A DNA stretch of 64,000 nucleotides from an uncultured Rhizobiaceae group bacterium (GCA_947501445.1 CANMVS010000018.1:62001-126000), one strand, 5' to 3'. Shown: positions 53,492-62,281, counted from the stretch's first letter. The notes: generated from the letters alone by a model not told the origin. Made by a program: numbers and translations.

Positions 53492-54226
53492 ATGAGTGTT
53501 TACAACCAGCAATTTTTCGACGGCCAAGTTGACGAGTCGCACAGAGCAGCATCTCTCATTCTGCCGTTCATTTTTGAGACTATAAATCCGAAATCAATAT
53601 TGGACTATGGGTGCGGCACTGGTTCGTGGGCCGCAGTTGCAAAACAGATTGGCGCAAATCGTGTTCTTGGCATTGATGGCCCGTGGGTCAACAAGGACAT
53701 GCTAAAAATCCACCCCGATGAATTTGTTGCCGTTGATAGTGAAATAGATGCATTTCCTGATGTTGGTGAGTTCGACCTCGCTATTTCAATGGAGGTCCTG
53801 GAGCATCTGAATGATCGCACCGCAAAGGCGGCTTTGGATTTTTTGTCACAACGGTCCAAATACATTCTGTTATCTGTTGCGATCCCCGGCCAAGGCGGCA
53901 CTAACCACATCAATGAGCAGTGGCAAAGCTACTACGCTCGTTATTTGGGAGAACGCGGCTTCCGTGTTTGGGACTTGGTACGGCCAAAATTTTGGGATGA
54001 ACCAAACATCCCCTATTTTTATCGGCAAAACGCGCTTTTCTTCGTTAGGGAGGATTTGGCCGATCAACATGAAATCTGTGATGCCCCATTGCTAGATGCT
54101 GTTCACCCCGAAATCATGAATTTGCTTCAACTGTACAAGACCAAACGAGAAGCACAAATTGGTCGCCGGATAGAGCGTGGAATTCGGGGATTAACCAAGT
54201 CTATCCTCGGCACTGCTCGCAAATAA
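53492..54226 (+). CDS. Class I SAM-dependent methyltransferase
   Basis: 244 aa from ATG 53492. Motif I ILDYGCGTGSWAAVAKQIG, motif II region VLGIDGPWV, and motif IV-like FDLAISMEVLEHL identify a SAM methyltransferase of the Methyltransf_23 type, common in glycan or nucleoside-sugar modification. The C-terminal part (PKFWDEPNIPYFYRQNALFF) is typical of members that act on sugars. It is opposite in direction to the flanking phage genes, so it is a moron-type cargo gene. Substrate unknown. Confidence 0.82.
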   Translation: MSVYNQQFFDGQVDESHRAASLILPFIFETINPKSILDYGCGTGSWAAVAKQIGANRVLGIDGPWVNKDMLKIHPDEFVAVDSEIDAFPDVGEFDLAISMEVLEHLNDRTAKAALDFLSQRSKYILLSVAIPGQGGTNHINEQWQSYYARYLGERGFRVWDLVRPKFWDEPNIPYFYRQNALFFVREDLADQHEICDAPLLDAVHPEIMNLLQLYKTKREAQIGRRIERGIRGLTKSILGTARK

Positions 54227-54283
54227 CTGGATAGCGCATACGGTCATCGTGGGGCCGTACAATTATTGTTGTGGTTGTTCTTC

Positions 54284-55027
54284 CTACTGATGAACAAATT
54301 CTCGCGGAAACAACAGACGGGAGAGACTCCGCTTCTTTTCAGGGAGCGATTTGTTTTGAAATAACACATCTCCGCCGATGATTGCCACCACCCTAAATTC
54401 AGTCAGTATTGATTTTATTTTCGACAGATTCGGCTGATCCTTGTACAATTCTCTGTCTGAATACTCAGTAAATATGTAATTTACCCGGCTCAATGTGTTC
54501 TCAGCCCCTTCAAATACATCTGCTTCAGCTCCTTGAACGTCCATCCAAATCAAATCTATTCGTTCATCCTGATGCAGGTTCTCGTTAACCCAGGTATCCA
54601 GTCTTGTAGACGGAATTTCAAAAGCCTCGCTAAACTTACACCATTCGTGGGCAGTGAGATGACCAGTCGGCTCCTTAATGGAACCAGAGTAATGCCATCC
54701 ATCTGAGATATCGATTTCTTCAGATACGTTCTCTGGCGCGCCGCCGCTTGCAAAAAAACTCACATGCCCATCCGTCGCGCAGACCGCGCACGTATTGAGT
54801 TGGACGCGATCACTGAACGCTTTTTTGTGAAACAGACTTATGGCGCGTGCGTCCGGTTCGAAACAATGTATTTTAGCCTCCGGGAATATTCTTGTGAACT
54901 TTTCTGTAGAAGATCCATCATTGGCCCCAATTTCCAATATGAGAGGATTGCTGACGCCCAAAAAGTACCTAAATTCAACCATGTTTAGCTGTTGAATTCG
55001 TTCTGAAACCCTAGACCTGATACCCAC
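54284..55027 (-). CDS. FkbM-family methyltransferase
   Basis: 247 aa, GTG start. Motif I LILEIGANDGSSTEKFTRIF, then AKIHCFEPDARAISLFHK, and the FkbM signature IDLIWMDVQGAEADVFEGAE are all present. These enzymes O-methylate sugars, lipids or polyketides. It lies between the other methyltransferase and tail-fibre genes; two different methyltransferases beside tail genes suggest surface-glycan change of the host or virion. Sure of the family; role inferred. Confidence 0.88.
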   Translation of the reverse strand: MGIRSRVSERIQQLNMVEFRYFLGVSNPLILEIGANDGSSTEKFTRIFPEAKIHCFEPDARAISLFHKKAFSDRVQLNTCAVCATDGHVSFFASGGAPENVSEEIDISDGWHYSGSIKEPTGHLTAHEWCKFSEAFEIPSTRLDTWVNENLHQDERIDLIWMDVQGAEADVFEGAENTLSRVNYIFTEYSDRELYKDQPNLSKIKSILTEFRVVAIIGGDVLFQNKSLPEKKRSLSRLLFPREFVHQ

Positions 55028-55150
55028 AATGCGCTCCGATTGCCCTACTGGAATTATCGAGTATAGCCATTTTCCAATGCACTCAAGCTTGGCAACACGA
55101 AAAATCCTAATTGTCGCAGAAGTCTTCTGGCTAACTGCTTCTGATAGACA

Positions 55151-55564
55151 TCAATGAATATCCTTAGCCTCCATCCAAGCCGCGTCTATCTGTGCGTCTG
55201 TCAGGTTGAAACCGCCTTTGAGCACATTGAATAGCTCGTTGTCACGACGATAAACATCGGAATCACTGACTTTGAATTTGGCTATGCGTTTGGCCTTTTC
55301 AGTCATGTCCAATCCGTTGATTGCGGTTTTTACCTGAGAGACTGTCAAGCCAAGTTCTTCAAGTGCGGATTTGAATTGAACCTTGTTGAGAGGGTAATCA
55401 ACCGGATCTACTAGATGGCTGATCCAAGTGTTGCCATCCCATATATCTCTGCCGTGCTCAGGTGGCGATGCAACTTCAATCCCCCCAGCGGGCGGCTTGG
55501 CCCCGGCGAAACCGCCCAGATAATTGCCTTCTGGATCAACAAAGAATTTTGTTACCTGTTTCAT
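55151..55564 (-). CDS. Phage tail-fibre assembly-like protein
   Basis: 137 aa from ATG 55564, preceded by AAGGGCATGGGT. Layout like tail-fibre chaperones: TKFFVDPEGNYLGGFAGAKP, then PEHGRDIWDGNTWI, and a helical end with DSDVYRRDNELFNVLKGGFN. Starts within the stop of the tail-fibre gene (four-base overlap), which supports joint action. Exact family uncertain. Confidence 0.6.
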   Translation of the reverse strand: MKQVTKFFVDPEGNYLGGFAGAKPPAGGIEVASPPEHGRDIWDGNTWISHLVDPVDYPLNKVQFKSALEELGLTVSQVKTAINGLDMTEKAKRIAKFKVSDSDVYRRDNELFNVLKGGFNLTDAQIDAAWMEAKDIH

Positions 55565-56376
55565 ACCCATGCCCTTACTATGTATCTCCAACTTGTTTTA
55601 TTAATACCAACCCAAGTGGTTCCAGTTTTATTTAAGAACAATATAGAACCATTACCAGTTCTAACATAAACATTTGTAGCATCAACGTACGTTACATGCC
55701 CTTCATTACCTCCATTATCACTATTGTAATCAGGACTAATAACTACAGTATCTCCAATAGCAAATCCTGCATCTGCTACTTTACAAATCATCCATATTTG
55801 CACAAGTTTTGGTATTGCGCCAAGACTGTGGGCTAATGTAAGTAGTCCACCCGCGATTACTGATTGTTCTGCACTCTCATATTGCGCAGAAAGCACCCCG
55901 GTTGCCAGCGCTTCAATAGCCTGCTTCACTCTCTGAGCCGTAAAGGCCCGTGTCGTTGTTGCAGTCCCTGCCTCGGCTTCTGCCTGGCCGATTGTCGCAA
56001 GTCCCATTGTGGCCCGCGCTGTTGCCGCGTCGGGATCGTCAACCAGCGACCGCCCAAACGACGTGAACGTTGCAAGGCCAGCCGTGCCAGAGCCTGTATA
56101 ATAGGGCAACCGATCTGCAGCACTGGTCAATCCTGCAATGGCGGTTAGATCTGCATTGTAGGCTTGAATGTCCGTTCCAACCTTCAGACCGAACGCTGTT
56201 TTGAATAGTGCAATGCTGGTTGTACCGGTCCCGCCAGCCGTTACAGGGCGCACGGAGTTCAAATCAGCTGCGATATCATCAATCAACAAATTGAACTTTG
56301 CGGATTCTATTTTCTGGCCTGCTACAGCCGTTGTATCTGCAGGCTTTGAGTAAATGCCTGATCCATCTCTGGGCAT
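55561..56376 (-). CDS. Phage tail-fibre protein
   Basis: 271 aa. N-terminal part SGIYSKPADTTAVAGQKIES with FNLLIDDIAADLN is typical of phage-fibre starts. Repeats GGTGTTS, ALFKTAFGL, DIQAYNADLTAIAGLTSA, GRSLVDDPDAATARATMGLA follow. The C-terminal 80 residues form a receptor-type tip (DTVVISPDYNSDNGG, then NVYVRTGNGSILFL), likely a host-binding head. Short for a fibre. GGAGATAGC site upstream. Sure of type. Confidence 0.82.
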   Translation of the reverse strand: MPRDGSGIYSKPADTTAVAGQKIESAKFNLLIDDIAADLNSVRPVTAGGTGTTSIALFKTAFGLKVGTDIQAYNADLTAIAGLTSAADRLPYYTGSGTAGLATFTSFGRSLVDDPDAATARATMGLATIGQAEAEAGTATTTRAFTAQRVKQAIEALATGVLSAQYESAEQSVIAGGLLTLAHSLGAIPKLVQIWMICKVADAGFAIGDTVVISPDYNSDNGGNEGHVTYVDATNVYVRTGNGSILFLNKTGTTWVGINKTSWRYIVRAWV

Positions 56377-56378
56377 TG

Positions 56379-56486
56379 CTATCTCCAGTAATTAAGGGGC
56401 TTCAACACGACGTCGGCTAGTTGCCTGCCTTGAGCCGCTTTGCCAACGGTACTGTGGCTATTTTCCGCCTGCCTACTTTCAGTCAT
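56379..56486 (-). CDS. 35-aa phage small protein (tentative)
   Basis: ORF from ATG 56486 with GTGAGG upstream; product TESRQAENSHSTVGKAAQGR then QLADVVLKPLNYWR. Its stop (TAG) sits inside the ribosome site of the tail-fibre gene, which would couple both. No homolog can be named. Reported because spacing and ribosome site look real. Confidence 0.4.
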   Translation of the reverse strand: MTESRQAENSHSTVGKAAQGRQLADVVLKPLNYWR

Positions 56487-56690
56487 GCTCGGCCTCACTA
56501 GTTTCAACGGTAGGATAATATTCCTACTCATTCATAACATCTTGACGCCATATGTCCAACCGCGAATCTGCTGCAGGATTGTCTATTTTCCGCGATTTAG
56601 TGCAACAAGCTTCAAAATATTAGCAGAAAGCACCAAAATATTGATAACTCATGCGATAAAATGCCTATGAAGCCTAGGCTTTCCATACAC
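56487..56690. other. Gap upstream of tail-fibre genes
   Basis: About 200 bases, AT-rich near 56620-56650, likely holding the late promoter for the leftward tail-fibre genes. No gene seen. Confidence 0.3.
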
Positions 56691-57188
56691 TCATATCAGC
56701 CCTGCTGCATCGTGGCTCACCCGGTGCTGTGTCCCGGCATTGTCCAAATCTCTTAGTGAATATCTGTCAGCGACCCGCCATGCGCTTTCATTACTGAGAT
56801 TATCCTCAAGCACTGCATCGCCTCGCATCACGCACCAACCGCCGTCAGACTGCCGCACGGTTACGCCAGAGCGGTTTTCAGCCAGGGTTTTCTTTTCACG
56901 ATACTCAGTCATCGCAGCTTCTATTGCGGTGTGTGCCCATACGAATATTTGTGGGTGATTTTCCTGTAGGTGCGTGGGGTCTGGCCCTTGTGACAACCTC
57001 CGGCCATTGTGAGAGAACCGCCACGACCGTTTTTTGTTCTTTTTCTCTGGAAGCTCCGCGACGCGAAGGTAAAAGCCGTGCCACTCGATACCCGGCCTTT
57101 TTGCAAGCTTGTACAGAAAATGCGTTTCACATTCAGCGATACGAACAGCGTGGCGTTTTTCCAGTTCATCGACCGTTAGAGTGTTCAT
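56691..57188 (-). CDS. Hypothetical phage protein
   Basis: 165 aa from ATG 57188 (TTGGAGAAG upstream). Start LTVDELEKRHAVRIAECETH, a basic middle KKNKKRSWRFSHNGRR, and an end with QSDGGWCVMRGDAVLEDNLS. No recognised domain. It lies just downstream (leftward) of the repeat array and the RepA-like gene, so it is part of the replication/early region. Confidence 0.55.
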   Translation of the reverse strand: MNTLTVDELEKRHAVRIAECETHFLYKLAKRPGIEWHGFYLRVAELPEKKNKKRSWRFSHNGRRLSQGPDPTHLQENHPQIFVWAHTAIEAAMTEYREKKTLAENRSGVTVRQSDGGWCVMRGDAVLEDNLSNESAWRVADRYSLRDLDNAGTQHRVSHDAAGLI

Positions 57189-57337
57189 TTTCTTCTCCAA
57201 TTGTTTGTTCTCGGTTTGGGAAATAAGCCCTCTCGATCTCCCGACCTCTGCCTTCAAAAATGGTGGTCTATGAACCATCACACAGGGCTGAATTTTGGAT
57301 TGAGGGACTAACCTTTGGCTCTCTACTCACAAAACCT

Positions 57338-57562
57338 GCTAACATCGCTAACATTGCTAACAAACTCTACTTTGTTAATTAAATACAATGGCTTACAATG
57401 TTAGTGGTAATGCTATTGGCACTAACATCGCTAACATTGGACAACCTGCAATGTTAGCGACCCTTTCAGCGCTAACATTGGCGCTAACATTGTAAGTGAC
57501 TGTTTTCATAGTGTATTGCCCTGTTTGTTAGCAATGTTAGCGATGTTAGTGGTATTTGAGCA
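57338..57562. repeat. Dense array of TAACAT/ATGTTA repeats (iteron-like)
   Basis: About a dozen copies of GCTAACATTG, CTAACATCG or the reverse CAATGTTAGC lie within 225 bases, in both orientations (for example 57338-57356, 57421-57440, 57471-57492, 57525-57552). The last copies overlap the stop of the RepA-like gene. Spacing is irregular, so it is not CRISPR. Likely replication origin or regulator-binding region. Confidence 0.8.
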
Positions 57563-58555
57563 CTAACTTTCCCGTTCATTGCGATAGAGATACATTCCCC
57601 GGCCTGCTTTCTCGATTTCATCAGCCTTGACCATCTTGTGCAGATGAAACCGGATATTGGCCGACTTCAGTCCCGTAGCGGCGGCTATCTCATTTGGTCC
57701 GATAGGTTCTTTGGCGTCCTTTACTGCTTCAATAATCTGCTTTTTCGTCGCATTCATCTGCACTTCGGATGCATCGCCCTCAATCTCCCACAGCCCACCA
57801 GTAAACTTGAGCGCAGATTCCTTTTCGTCGACATCCCGACCGCGCACATAAAGCGTGGTGCCGTTACCGTCCCTGTCGAGTACGAGAGTGGTGTCCGCGA
57901 CTGCGCTCAGTCCGTTTGAGCCTGACAGGGCTTCAAGCGGGTCATCAGCGCCGCCCTTGCGGGTGTGGTGCAGGCCGAGAACTGCAATGCTGTTGTTGGT
58001 TGCCCATTGCTGCAATTCGGACCAAATGGAATAGTCGTTCTCGTAACTGTTGCGGCTTTTGCTTCCGATGGGTTTGATGCGTTGAAGAACATCAATCACG
58101 ACAAGTCGGGGGCTTTCAACACGGTCGCGCCAGTCATCAAGCGCAGCTATTGCTCCCTCACTGACCATTGGGCATTCGGTGGCAAATGAGAGCCGATCCA
58201 AACCCGCACGTTGTGCCTGCTCTGGATAAATGGTCTCGAGCCGGGACTTGATCCTCCGATATCCGTTCTCAAGGTCAAGATAGAGTACATCACCCTGGCT
58301 GCAGTTGACGGACTGCATGGAATAACCGCCTGTTGCGACGGCAATTGCGAAATCCAGCGCCAGCCAAGTCTTGCCAAGCTTCTGCCTTCCTGCCAGTACC
58401 GAAAAACCTTCCGGCAGATAGTCTTGAATTGCCCATCTGATCGGTGGAAAGTCCATTTTGGCGACTTCATCACCAGTTTTCCGGATAAAGCTTTTGCCAG
58501 ACTTCGCTTTCTGCATTTTCAGGTACTTGTCGAGTGGGACAGTGTTGTTGGTCAT
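57563..58555 (-). CDS. RepA-like hexameric helicase/AAA ATPase
   Basis: 330 aa, GAAAGGA before ATG. RecA-like core: Walker A GRQKLGKTWLALDFAIAVAT (56-75), strand B region LVVIDVLQRIKP, and sensor SIAVLGLHHTRKGG with the typical HHTRK. C-terminal winged helix (IIEAVKDAKEPIGPNEIAAA, then TGLKSANIRFHLHKMVK) would bind DNA. This is the layout of AAA_25 RepA-like helicases of phages and plasmids. The repeat array right after the gene may be its origin. Sure of the family. Confidence 0.85.
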   Translation of the reverse strand: MTNNTVPLDKYLKMQKAKSGKSFIRKTGDEVAKMDFPPIRWAIQDYLPEGFSVLAGRQKLGKTWLALDFAIAVATGGYSMQSVNCSQGDVLYLDLENGYRRIKSRLETIYPEQAQRAGLDRLSFATECPMVSEGAIAALDDWRDRVESPRLVVIDVLQRIKPIGSKSRNSYENDYSIWSELQQWATNNSIAVLGLHHTRKGGADDPLEALSGSNGLSAVADTTLVLDRDGNGTTLYVRGRDVDEKESALKFTGGLWEIEGDASEVQMNATKKQIIEAVKDAKEPIGPNEIAAATGLKSANIRFHLHKMVKADEIEKAGRGMYLYRNERES

Positions 58556-59079
58556 GCCGCGTCCTTTCTTTCATCAACCATGACCGACACCTCGGGCAGA
58601 AACGCCGGGCGCATGGCAGATCGATATTTCGATAAAACTCTTGATGACACAGCGATGCGGGGTGCGTCCCGAAGGCGTTCAAACACCATCATTGACCAAT
58701 CAAAGATGACTATCCCGTCACGGCCACTGATCAGCCAATCAAATGGGCTGGCGTGGATCCGCAATTCACAGTCAAAAGCATATGTCGCCGGGTTGTCTAT
58801 CGCGTCTTCATTCAACGCAAATGCCCGTGCATGCCATGTTGCAAACTTGTTGGTCCGCGGTTGCCAGAAAACCACGTCACGGATCTGATCGAATGCAAGC
58901 CATTTATCACCAGACGGATTGGGCTCGAAGTATCGGCCATCGTCACACGATCCGCGTGCCTGCATAATCAGGGTAGGACGCATCATTGACTTAGCTGGTA
59001 CGCCAATACCCAACAGCCATGAGATTTGATCAGTCTCCATTGGCTCAGTGACGAGGGCCAGATTCGTTTCAGGGGACAT
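58552..59079 (-). CDS. Hypothetical phage protein
   Basis: 175 aa from ATG 59079 (GGGGG upstream). Starts SPETNLALVTEPMETDQISW; middle GDKWLAFDQIRDVVFWQPRT and CELRIHASPFDWLISGRDGI; ends with basic FERLRDAPRIAVSSRVLSKY. Conserved kind of gene next to RepA-like helicases in Rhizobiales prophages; role unknown. Stop overlaps the helicase start by four bases, start overlaps the next gene's end by 11. Confidence 0.65.
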   Translation of the reverse strand: MSPETNLALVTEPMETDQISWLLGIGVPAKSMMRPTLIMQARGSCDDGRYFEPNPSGDKWLAFDQIRDVVFWQPRTNKFATWHARAFALNEDAIDNPATYAFDCELRIHASPFDWLISGRDGIVIFDWSMMVFERLRDAPRIAVSSRVLSKYRSAMRPAFLPEVSVMVDERKDAA

Positions 59080-59344
59080 CTTTACCCCCTTCAATCGCCA
59101 TCAAGCCGTGCGTAGGGGCTGTAATTGCTCCTTCTACAACGACGTTTTCATAACCTCTGATTTTCTCCACGGACGCCATAGCATCGTCCTCAGACTGTAT
59201 GTCCGGGAAGTTCCAAAGGTGGGCGTGGTGCCAGAATACCTTGTGTGTGTCGCACCGATACATAATCAAATATATGATGCGCACAGCACCGTCATTGCGA
59301 CCACAGTGGGGGCATTGACCGTACGGCTTGTAATCGTCAGCCAT
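59069..59344 (-). CDS. Small zinc-ribbon phage protein
   Basis: 91 aa from ATG 59344; a longer frame exists but overlaps other genes. CPHCGRNDGAVR with a single CxxC pair and a later RCDTHKVFWHHAH gives a possible zinc site (two Cys, Cys, His). Acidic end. Overlaps both neighbours by 8-11 bases, so it belongs to a tightly packed early operon. Confidence 0.6.
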   Translation of the reverse strand: MADDYKPYGQCPHCGRNDGAVRIIYLIMYRCDTHKVFWHHAHLWNFPDIQSEDDAMASVEKIRGYENVVVEGAITAPTHGLMAIEGGKDVP

Positions 59345-59579
59345 CTCTGTCACCCCGCGCCATAGATCGAGCAATGAGCAGGGACGCAATGCACTCTGCA
59401 GCGGACAAGCCGAATCGCTTGCGCAGTGTTGGAACAACGGCCCTACGGCGTGTATGGCCGTGTTGGACGTACCAGCGCGCAGCAATCCGGACTTTGTCGT
59501 TGTCCGGGGTCGGTGTTTTGCCATTCTGCTGGATCGGGGCGCCCTGCAGCCTACCTGGCGAGCTGGTCTCACAAACCAT
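59337..59579 (-). CDS. Small basic phage protein
   Basis: 80 aa, GGGGGCACAA before ATG. The middle KVRIAARWYVQHGHTRRRAV with VPTLRKRFGLSAAECIASL resembles a small helix-turn-helix or Xis-like fold. Stop overlaps the zinc-ribbon gene start by eight bases. Only layout and ribosome site support it; role unknown. Confidence 0.55.
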   Translation of the reverse strand: MVCETSSPGRLQGAPIQQNGKTPTPDNDKVRIAARWYVQHGHTRRRAVVPTLRKRFGLSAAECIASLLIARSMARGDRDG

Positions 59580-59787
59580 TTGTGCCCCCGATCCCTGCGA
59601 GTTCGCAGACGATACGAGCGGCAGAATGCGAAAGGCGATGACGCTCTGCTATCTTTTTAATAGCTAGACTTTGGGTGGGATATGGGTTATTAATTTCGGT
59701 ATCGATATGCTGTCTAAAACATTCGATTTTACCGGCCCGGTTATCCGCATGGGTGTGCGGCACCGGGCCTTTCATTTGAAGGACCAT
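59569..59787 (-). CDS. Small HTH-like phage protein
   Basis: 72 aa. C-terminal half (SLAIKKIAERHRLSHSAARI then VCELAG) looks like a helix-turn-helix. It overlaps the next gene by 11 bases, as others in this operon do. Start at 59787 has a GGGA site. Tentative but consistent with the packed arrangement. Confidence 0.5.
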   Translation of the reverse strand: MVLQMKGPVPHTHADNRAGKIECFRQHIDTEINNPYPTQSLAIKKIAERHRLSHSAARIVCELAGIGGTNGL

Positions 59788-59823
59788 TGGTCTGATTCCC
59801 TAATTGTAGGTGTCTGGTGCCGG

Positions 59824-60027
59824 TCATGCGACGTTGGGCAACGCAGAAACTGCCTGCCGAACTTCTTCGATGAAATAAACCGTGCGGTGGCCGACCTTTC
59901 GGGGAGTCACTTTTCCAGTCTGAATGAAGTGGCGACGGAAGGTTGCTTTGTGGATGCCAGCTATTTGCGCAGCGGTTTCGATATCGCATGCAAGGGGGTC
60001 AAGATTGGAAGCTGTTGGGGTATTCAT
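59824..60027 (-). CDS. Excisionase/AlpA-like HTH protein
   Basis: 67 aa. MerR/AlpA-type start: IETAAQIAGIHKATFRRHFI, then GKVTPRKVGHRTVYFIEEVR. These small proteins bind near attachment sites and favour excision, or activate the integrase. The position one gene away from the integrase fits. Family fairly sure; Xis role is inference. Confidence 0.75.
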   Translation of the reverse strand: MNTPTASNLDPLACDIETAAQIAGIHKATFRRHFIQTGKVTPRKVGHRTVYFIEEVRQAVSALPNVA

Positions 60028-60136
60028 TTTCGCCTCGTTTCTGCTCGGTTTTTGACGTTGCAGAAGGACGCTAACCTGTGTTGCGACCGAGGATAATTCT
60101 CAGGGGGGGTGCTAATTTGGAGGGGGGGTAGTATAT

Positions 60137-60847
60137 TCAGCGCTTATTGATTTCAGTGCGGTGACTTGAAATTGTCTTGGCTGATAATTGTTCATACTCG
60201 AAGGCACCAAGAGCCATATTGATGAATATGGTCTCCCCACTTGGTGGATTGTCGTCGGCGGCGACTAGCTTGCCTTTTGGGTAGTATTTTTTGTAGAGCT
60301 CATGCAGGATCGAACCGGCAAGCACGGTTTTGTAATCAAGGCTCATCAAAGGGTCAGACATTATTTCATCGTCTGGACAAAACGACTTATCGGAAATCCG
60401 TCCGTATTTTTTCTCAACCGGTCCAAGTGCCTCAATGATCGACCCAACCTGTTGCACCCAACCAAGGACATCTCCTGAAGCGCGCTCGTTCGAACCGTCA
60501 TTGAATCTAATGTTGAACGAGGAATCGGTGAATTTTGTGATCGCCAGATTCTTTGAATTGTATTTTGGACCGTCGTTCGTCTCGGGCTCAATGACTTCCT
60601 GTAGATCAGTGAGGGCTCTCCTTATGTCTTCCAGCCGTCTTTTTACATCGTCAGCGTGATAGACGGCTCGACGTGCTTCTTCGATTGTGGCGTTGCCTTT
60701 CGCCTTTTCCAGGTCAATGGCAAGCTCAAGTAAATCATTGTCAGACAACGGCTGAGCGGACTTACGCTTAACATCCACGTGCGCCTCTACCACAGCATTG
60801 TCCATTGCATTGGCAACTTCTATCCAGTGGTGTTTTGCAGCACGCAT
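60137..60847 (-). CDS. Hypothetical protein next to integrase
   Basis: 236 aa from ATG 60847, overlapping the integrase stop (TGATG). Mostly helical: HHWIEVANAMDNAVVEAHVD, then LLELAIDLEKAKGNATIEEA, and a C-terminal part with DYKTVLAGSILHELYKKYYP. No domain recognised. Co-transcribed with the integrase. Unknown. Confidence 0.55.
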   Translation of the reverse strand: MRAAKHHWIEVANAMDNAVVEAHVDVKRKSAQPLSDNDLLELAIDLEKAKGNATIEEARRAVYHADDVKRRLEDIRRALTDLQEVIEPETNDGPKYNSKNLAITKFTDSSFNIRFNDGSNERASGDVLGWVQQVGSIIEALGPVEKKYGRISDKSFCPDDEIMSDPLMSLDYKTVLAGSILHELYKKYYPKGKLVAADDNPPSGETIFINMALGAFEYEQLSAKTISSHRTEINKR

Positions 60848-62037
60848 CAATTGCGAAGCCTCACTACGTTGTTAGCCTCATTTGCTGTGCAATAGTCCGC
60901 CCAGGCGACCATAAGCTGCCTGCGTTTATCAAGCGCCGTGCCGCGTCGGTAAGCGCCCTCCACTCCACCAACTGCGTGAGCAAGCGCTGCTTCCGCTATC
61001 TCTCTCGGGAAGGAAGTTGTATCGCCCGCCCAATCTCGGAAACTGGATCTGAACCCATGCGGCGTGGCGTCAGTTACTTTCATGCGGCGTAGCAGCATCT
61101 CCAATGCCATATTTGAAAACGGCTTCTGGGGGTTTTGGCCGGGGAAAATGAAGTCAGATTGTCTAATTTCGTCCAACACATTGAGAATATTCCGAGCCTG
61201 CGGTGACAGAGGTACGACATGTTCTTTTCGTGCTTTCATTCGTTCAGCCGGAATAGTCCAGAGTTCCTTATCTGCGCTGAGTTCATCCCACCGGGCGTTG
61301 AGTATTTCCGATGTTCGCCCAGCTGTAAGAATTAAGAATTGCAATGCACTGGAAGATAGACCAGGCAAATCAGTAAGGCGAGCGTAGAAGACAGGCACAT
61401 CATCATACGGCATTGCTGCGTGGTGTTTCTTGGAGTGCTTCTGACGGGCTGGCAACAATGTATCAAGGTGACCGCGCCATTGGGCCGGATTCTCGTCGCT
61501 TCGCCATCCCCGTGTTTTGGAATACGACATTACCCGTTCTAGACGCATACGAGTTCTGGCCGCTGTTTCGGGTGTCTTCTGCCAGATTGGTGTCAAGACA
61601 GACAGGATTTCTGTGGTCCCAACATTAGCCACAGCCATATTGCGAATCGGCTTGCATGTCACCTCAAGCGTTCGCTTCCATTGCATTCGCGACTTTTCAT
61701 TTGTCCAGGTTGTCAGCATGGATTTGTAGAAGGCATCGGCGGCCTGTCCAAAGGTAGTGCCTTGCTGTTTGTTTCGCTCATTCTGCGGGTCAGATCCTGC
61801 AGCTACTATCTCGCGAGATTCCTGCGCCTTGTCACGCGCCTTCGCCAATGTCGTGCCCGGATAGCCGCCAAGGCCCATTTCCCTTACTTTGCCGCCTTTT
61901 GGTGTGTATCGGTAAACCCAACTTTTGGTGCCAGTCTTTGCAATATTGAGGTAGAGCCCTGCTCCATCTGACATTCGGCCAGGAGCCTTACGCTTTTCAA
62001 CCGCCGTCGCGGTGAGTTTGTTCCGTCCACCTGCCAT
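60847..62037 (-). CDS. int: Tyrosine-recombinase integrase, P4-like
   Basis: 396 aa. N-terminal arm-binding domain (SDGAGLYLNIAKTGTKSWVY and GGYPGTTLAKARDKA, DUF4102-type), SAM-like core (about 95-190), catalytic domain with R241 (LTAGRTSEILNARW), H327-R330 (PHGFRSSFRDW), H354 and Y363 (HAVGGVEGAYRRG). All catalytic residues present. It sits 155 bases from the 3' end of tRNA-Ser(GGA), its target, and its direction points away from the tRNA. Very sure. Confidence 0.95.
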   Translation of the reverse strand: MAGGRNKLTATAVEKRKAPGRMSDGAGLYLNIAKTGTKSWVYRYTPKGGKVREMGLGGYPGTTLAKARDKAQESREIVAAGSDPQNERNKQQGTTFGQAADAFYKSMLTTWTNEKSRMQWKRTLEVTCKPIRNMAVANVGTTEILSVLTPIWQKTPETAARTRMRLERVMSYSKTRGWRSDENPAQWRGHLDTLLPARQKHSKKHHAAMPYDDVPVFYARLTDLPGLSSSALQFLILTAGRTSEILNARWDELSADKELWTIPAERMKARKEHVVPLSPQARNILNVLDEIRQSDFIFPGQNPQKPFSNMALEMLLRRMKVTDATPHGFRSSFRDWAGDTTSFPREIAEAALAHAVGGVEGAYRRGTALDKRRQLMVAWADYCTANEANNVVRLRN

Positions 62038-62191
62038 TGAACACCACCCGAATTTTTTTCTTACTTTTTATCTTACTTTCAAACGGCGTTACAGTGCCAC
62101 AACACGCAACAGTGGGCAACAGCACAATGGCAAACACCCTTTGAATGCAAGGGTTCTGCGCAACGTAGTGAAACTTGGTGAAAGTAGAATT

Positions 62192-62214
62192 TGGCGGAGA
62201 GAGAGGGATTCGAA
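62192..62214. other. attR core (tRNA-Ser 3' end)
   Basis: Last 23 bases of the tRNA-Ser gene, identical to 22774-22796. Right boundary of the element; the tRNA stays whole because the element carries the 3' end. Confidence 0.85.
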
Positions 62215-62281
62215 CCCTCGAGACAGTTACCTGCCTACACACTTTCCAGGCGTGCGCCTTCGACCACTCGGCCACCTCTCC
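62192..62281 (-). tRNA. tRNA-Ser (GGA)
   Basis: 90-nt gene on the minus strand including encoded CCA. Acceptor stem GGAGAGG with TCTCTCC, D-arm GGCCGAGTGGTCGAAGGC, anticodon loop CCTGGAAAG (anticodon GGA), long variable arm, T-arm GGGTTCGAATCCC. The long variable arm and anticodon identify serine. Serves as integration site. Confidence 0.95.

Noticed and set aside
57338..57562. CRISPR array
   Set aside because: Repeat units are about 10 bp, in both orientations and irregularly spaced, without unique spacers or cas genes.
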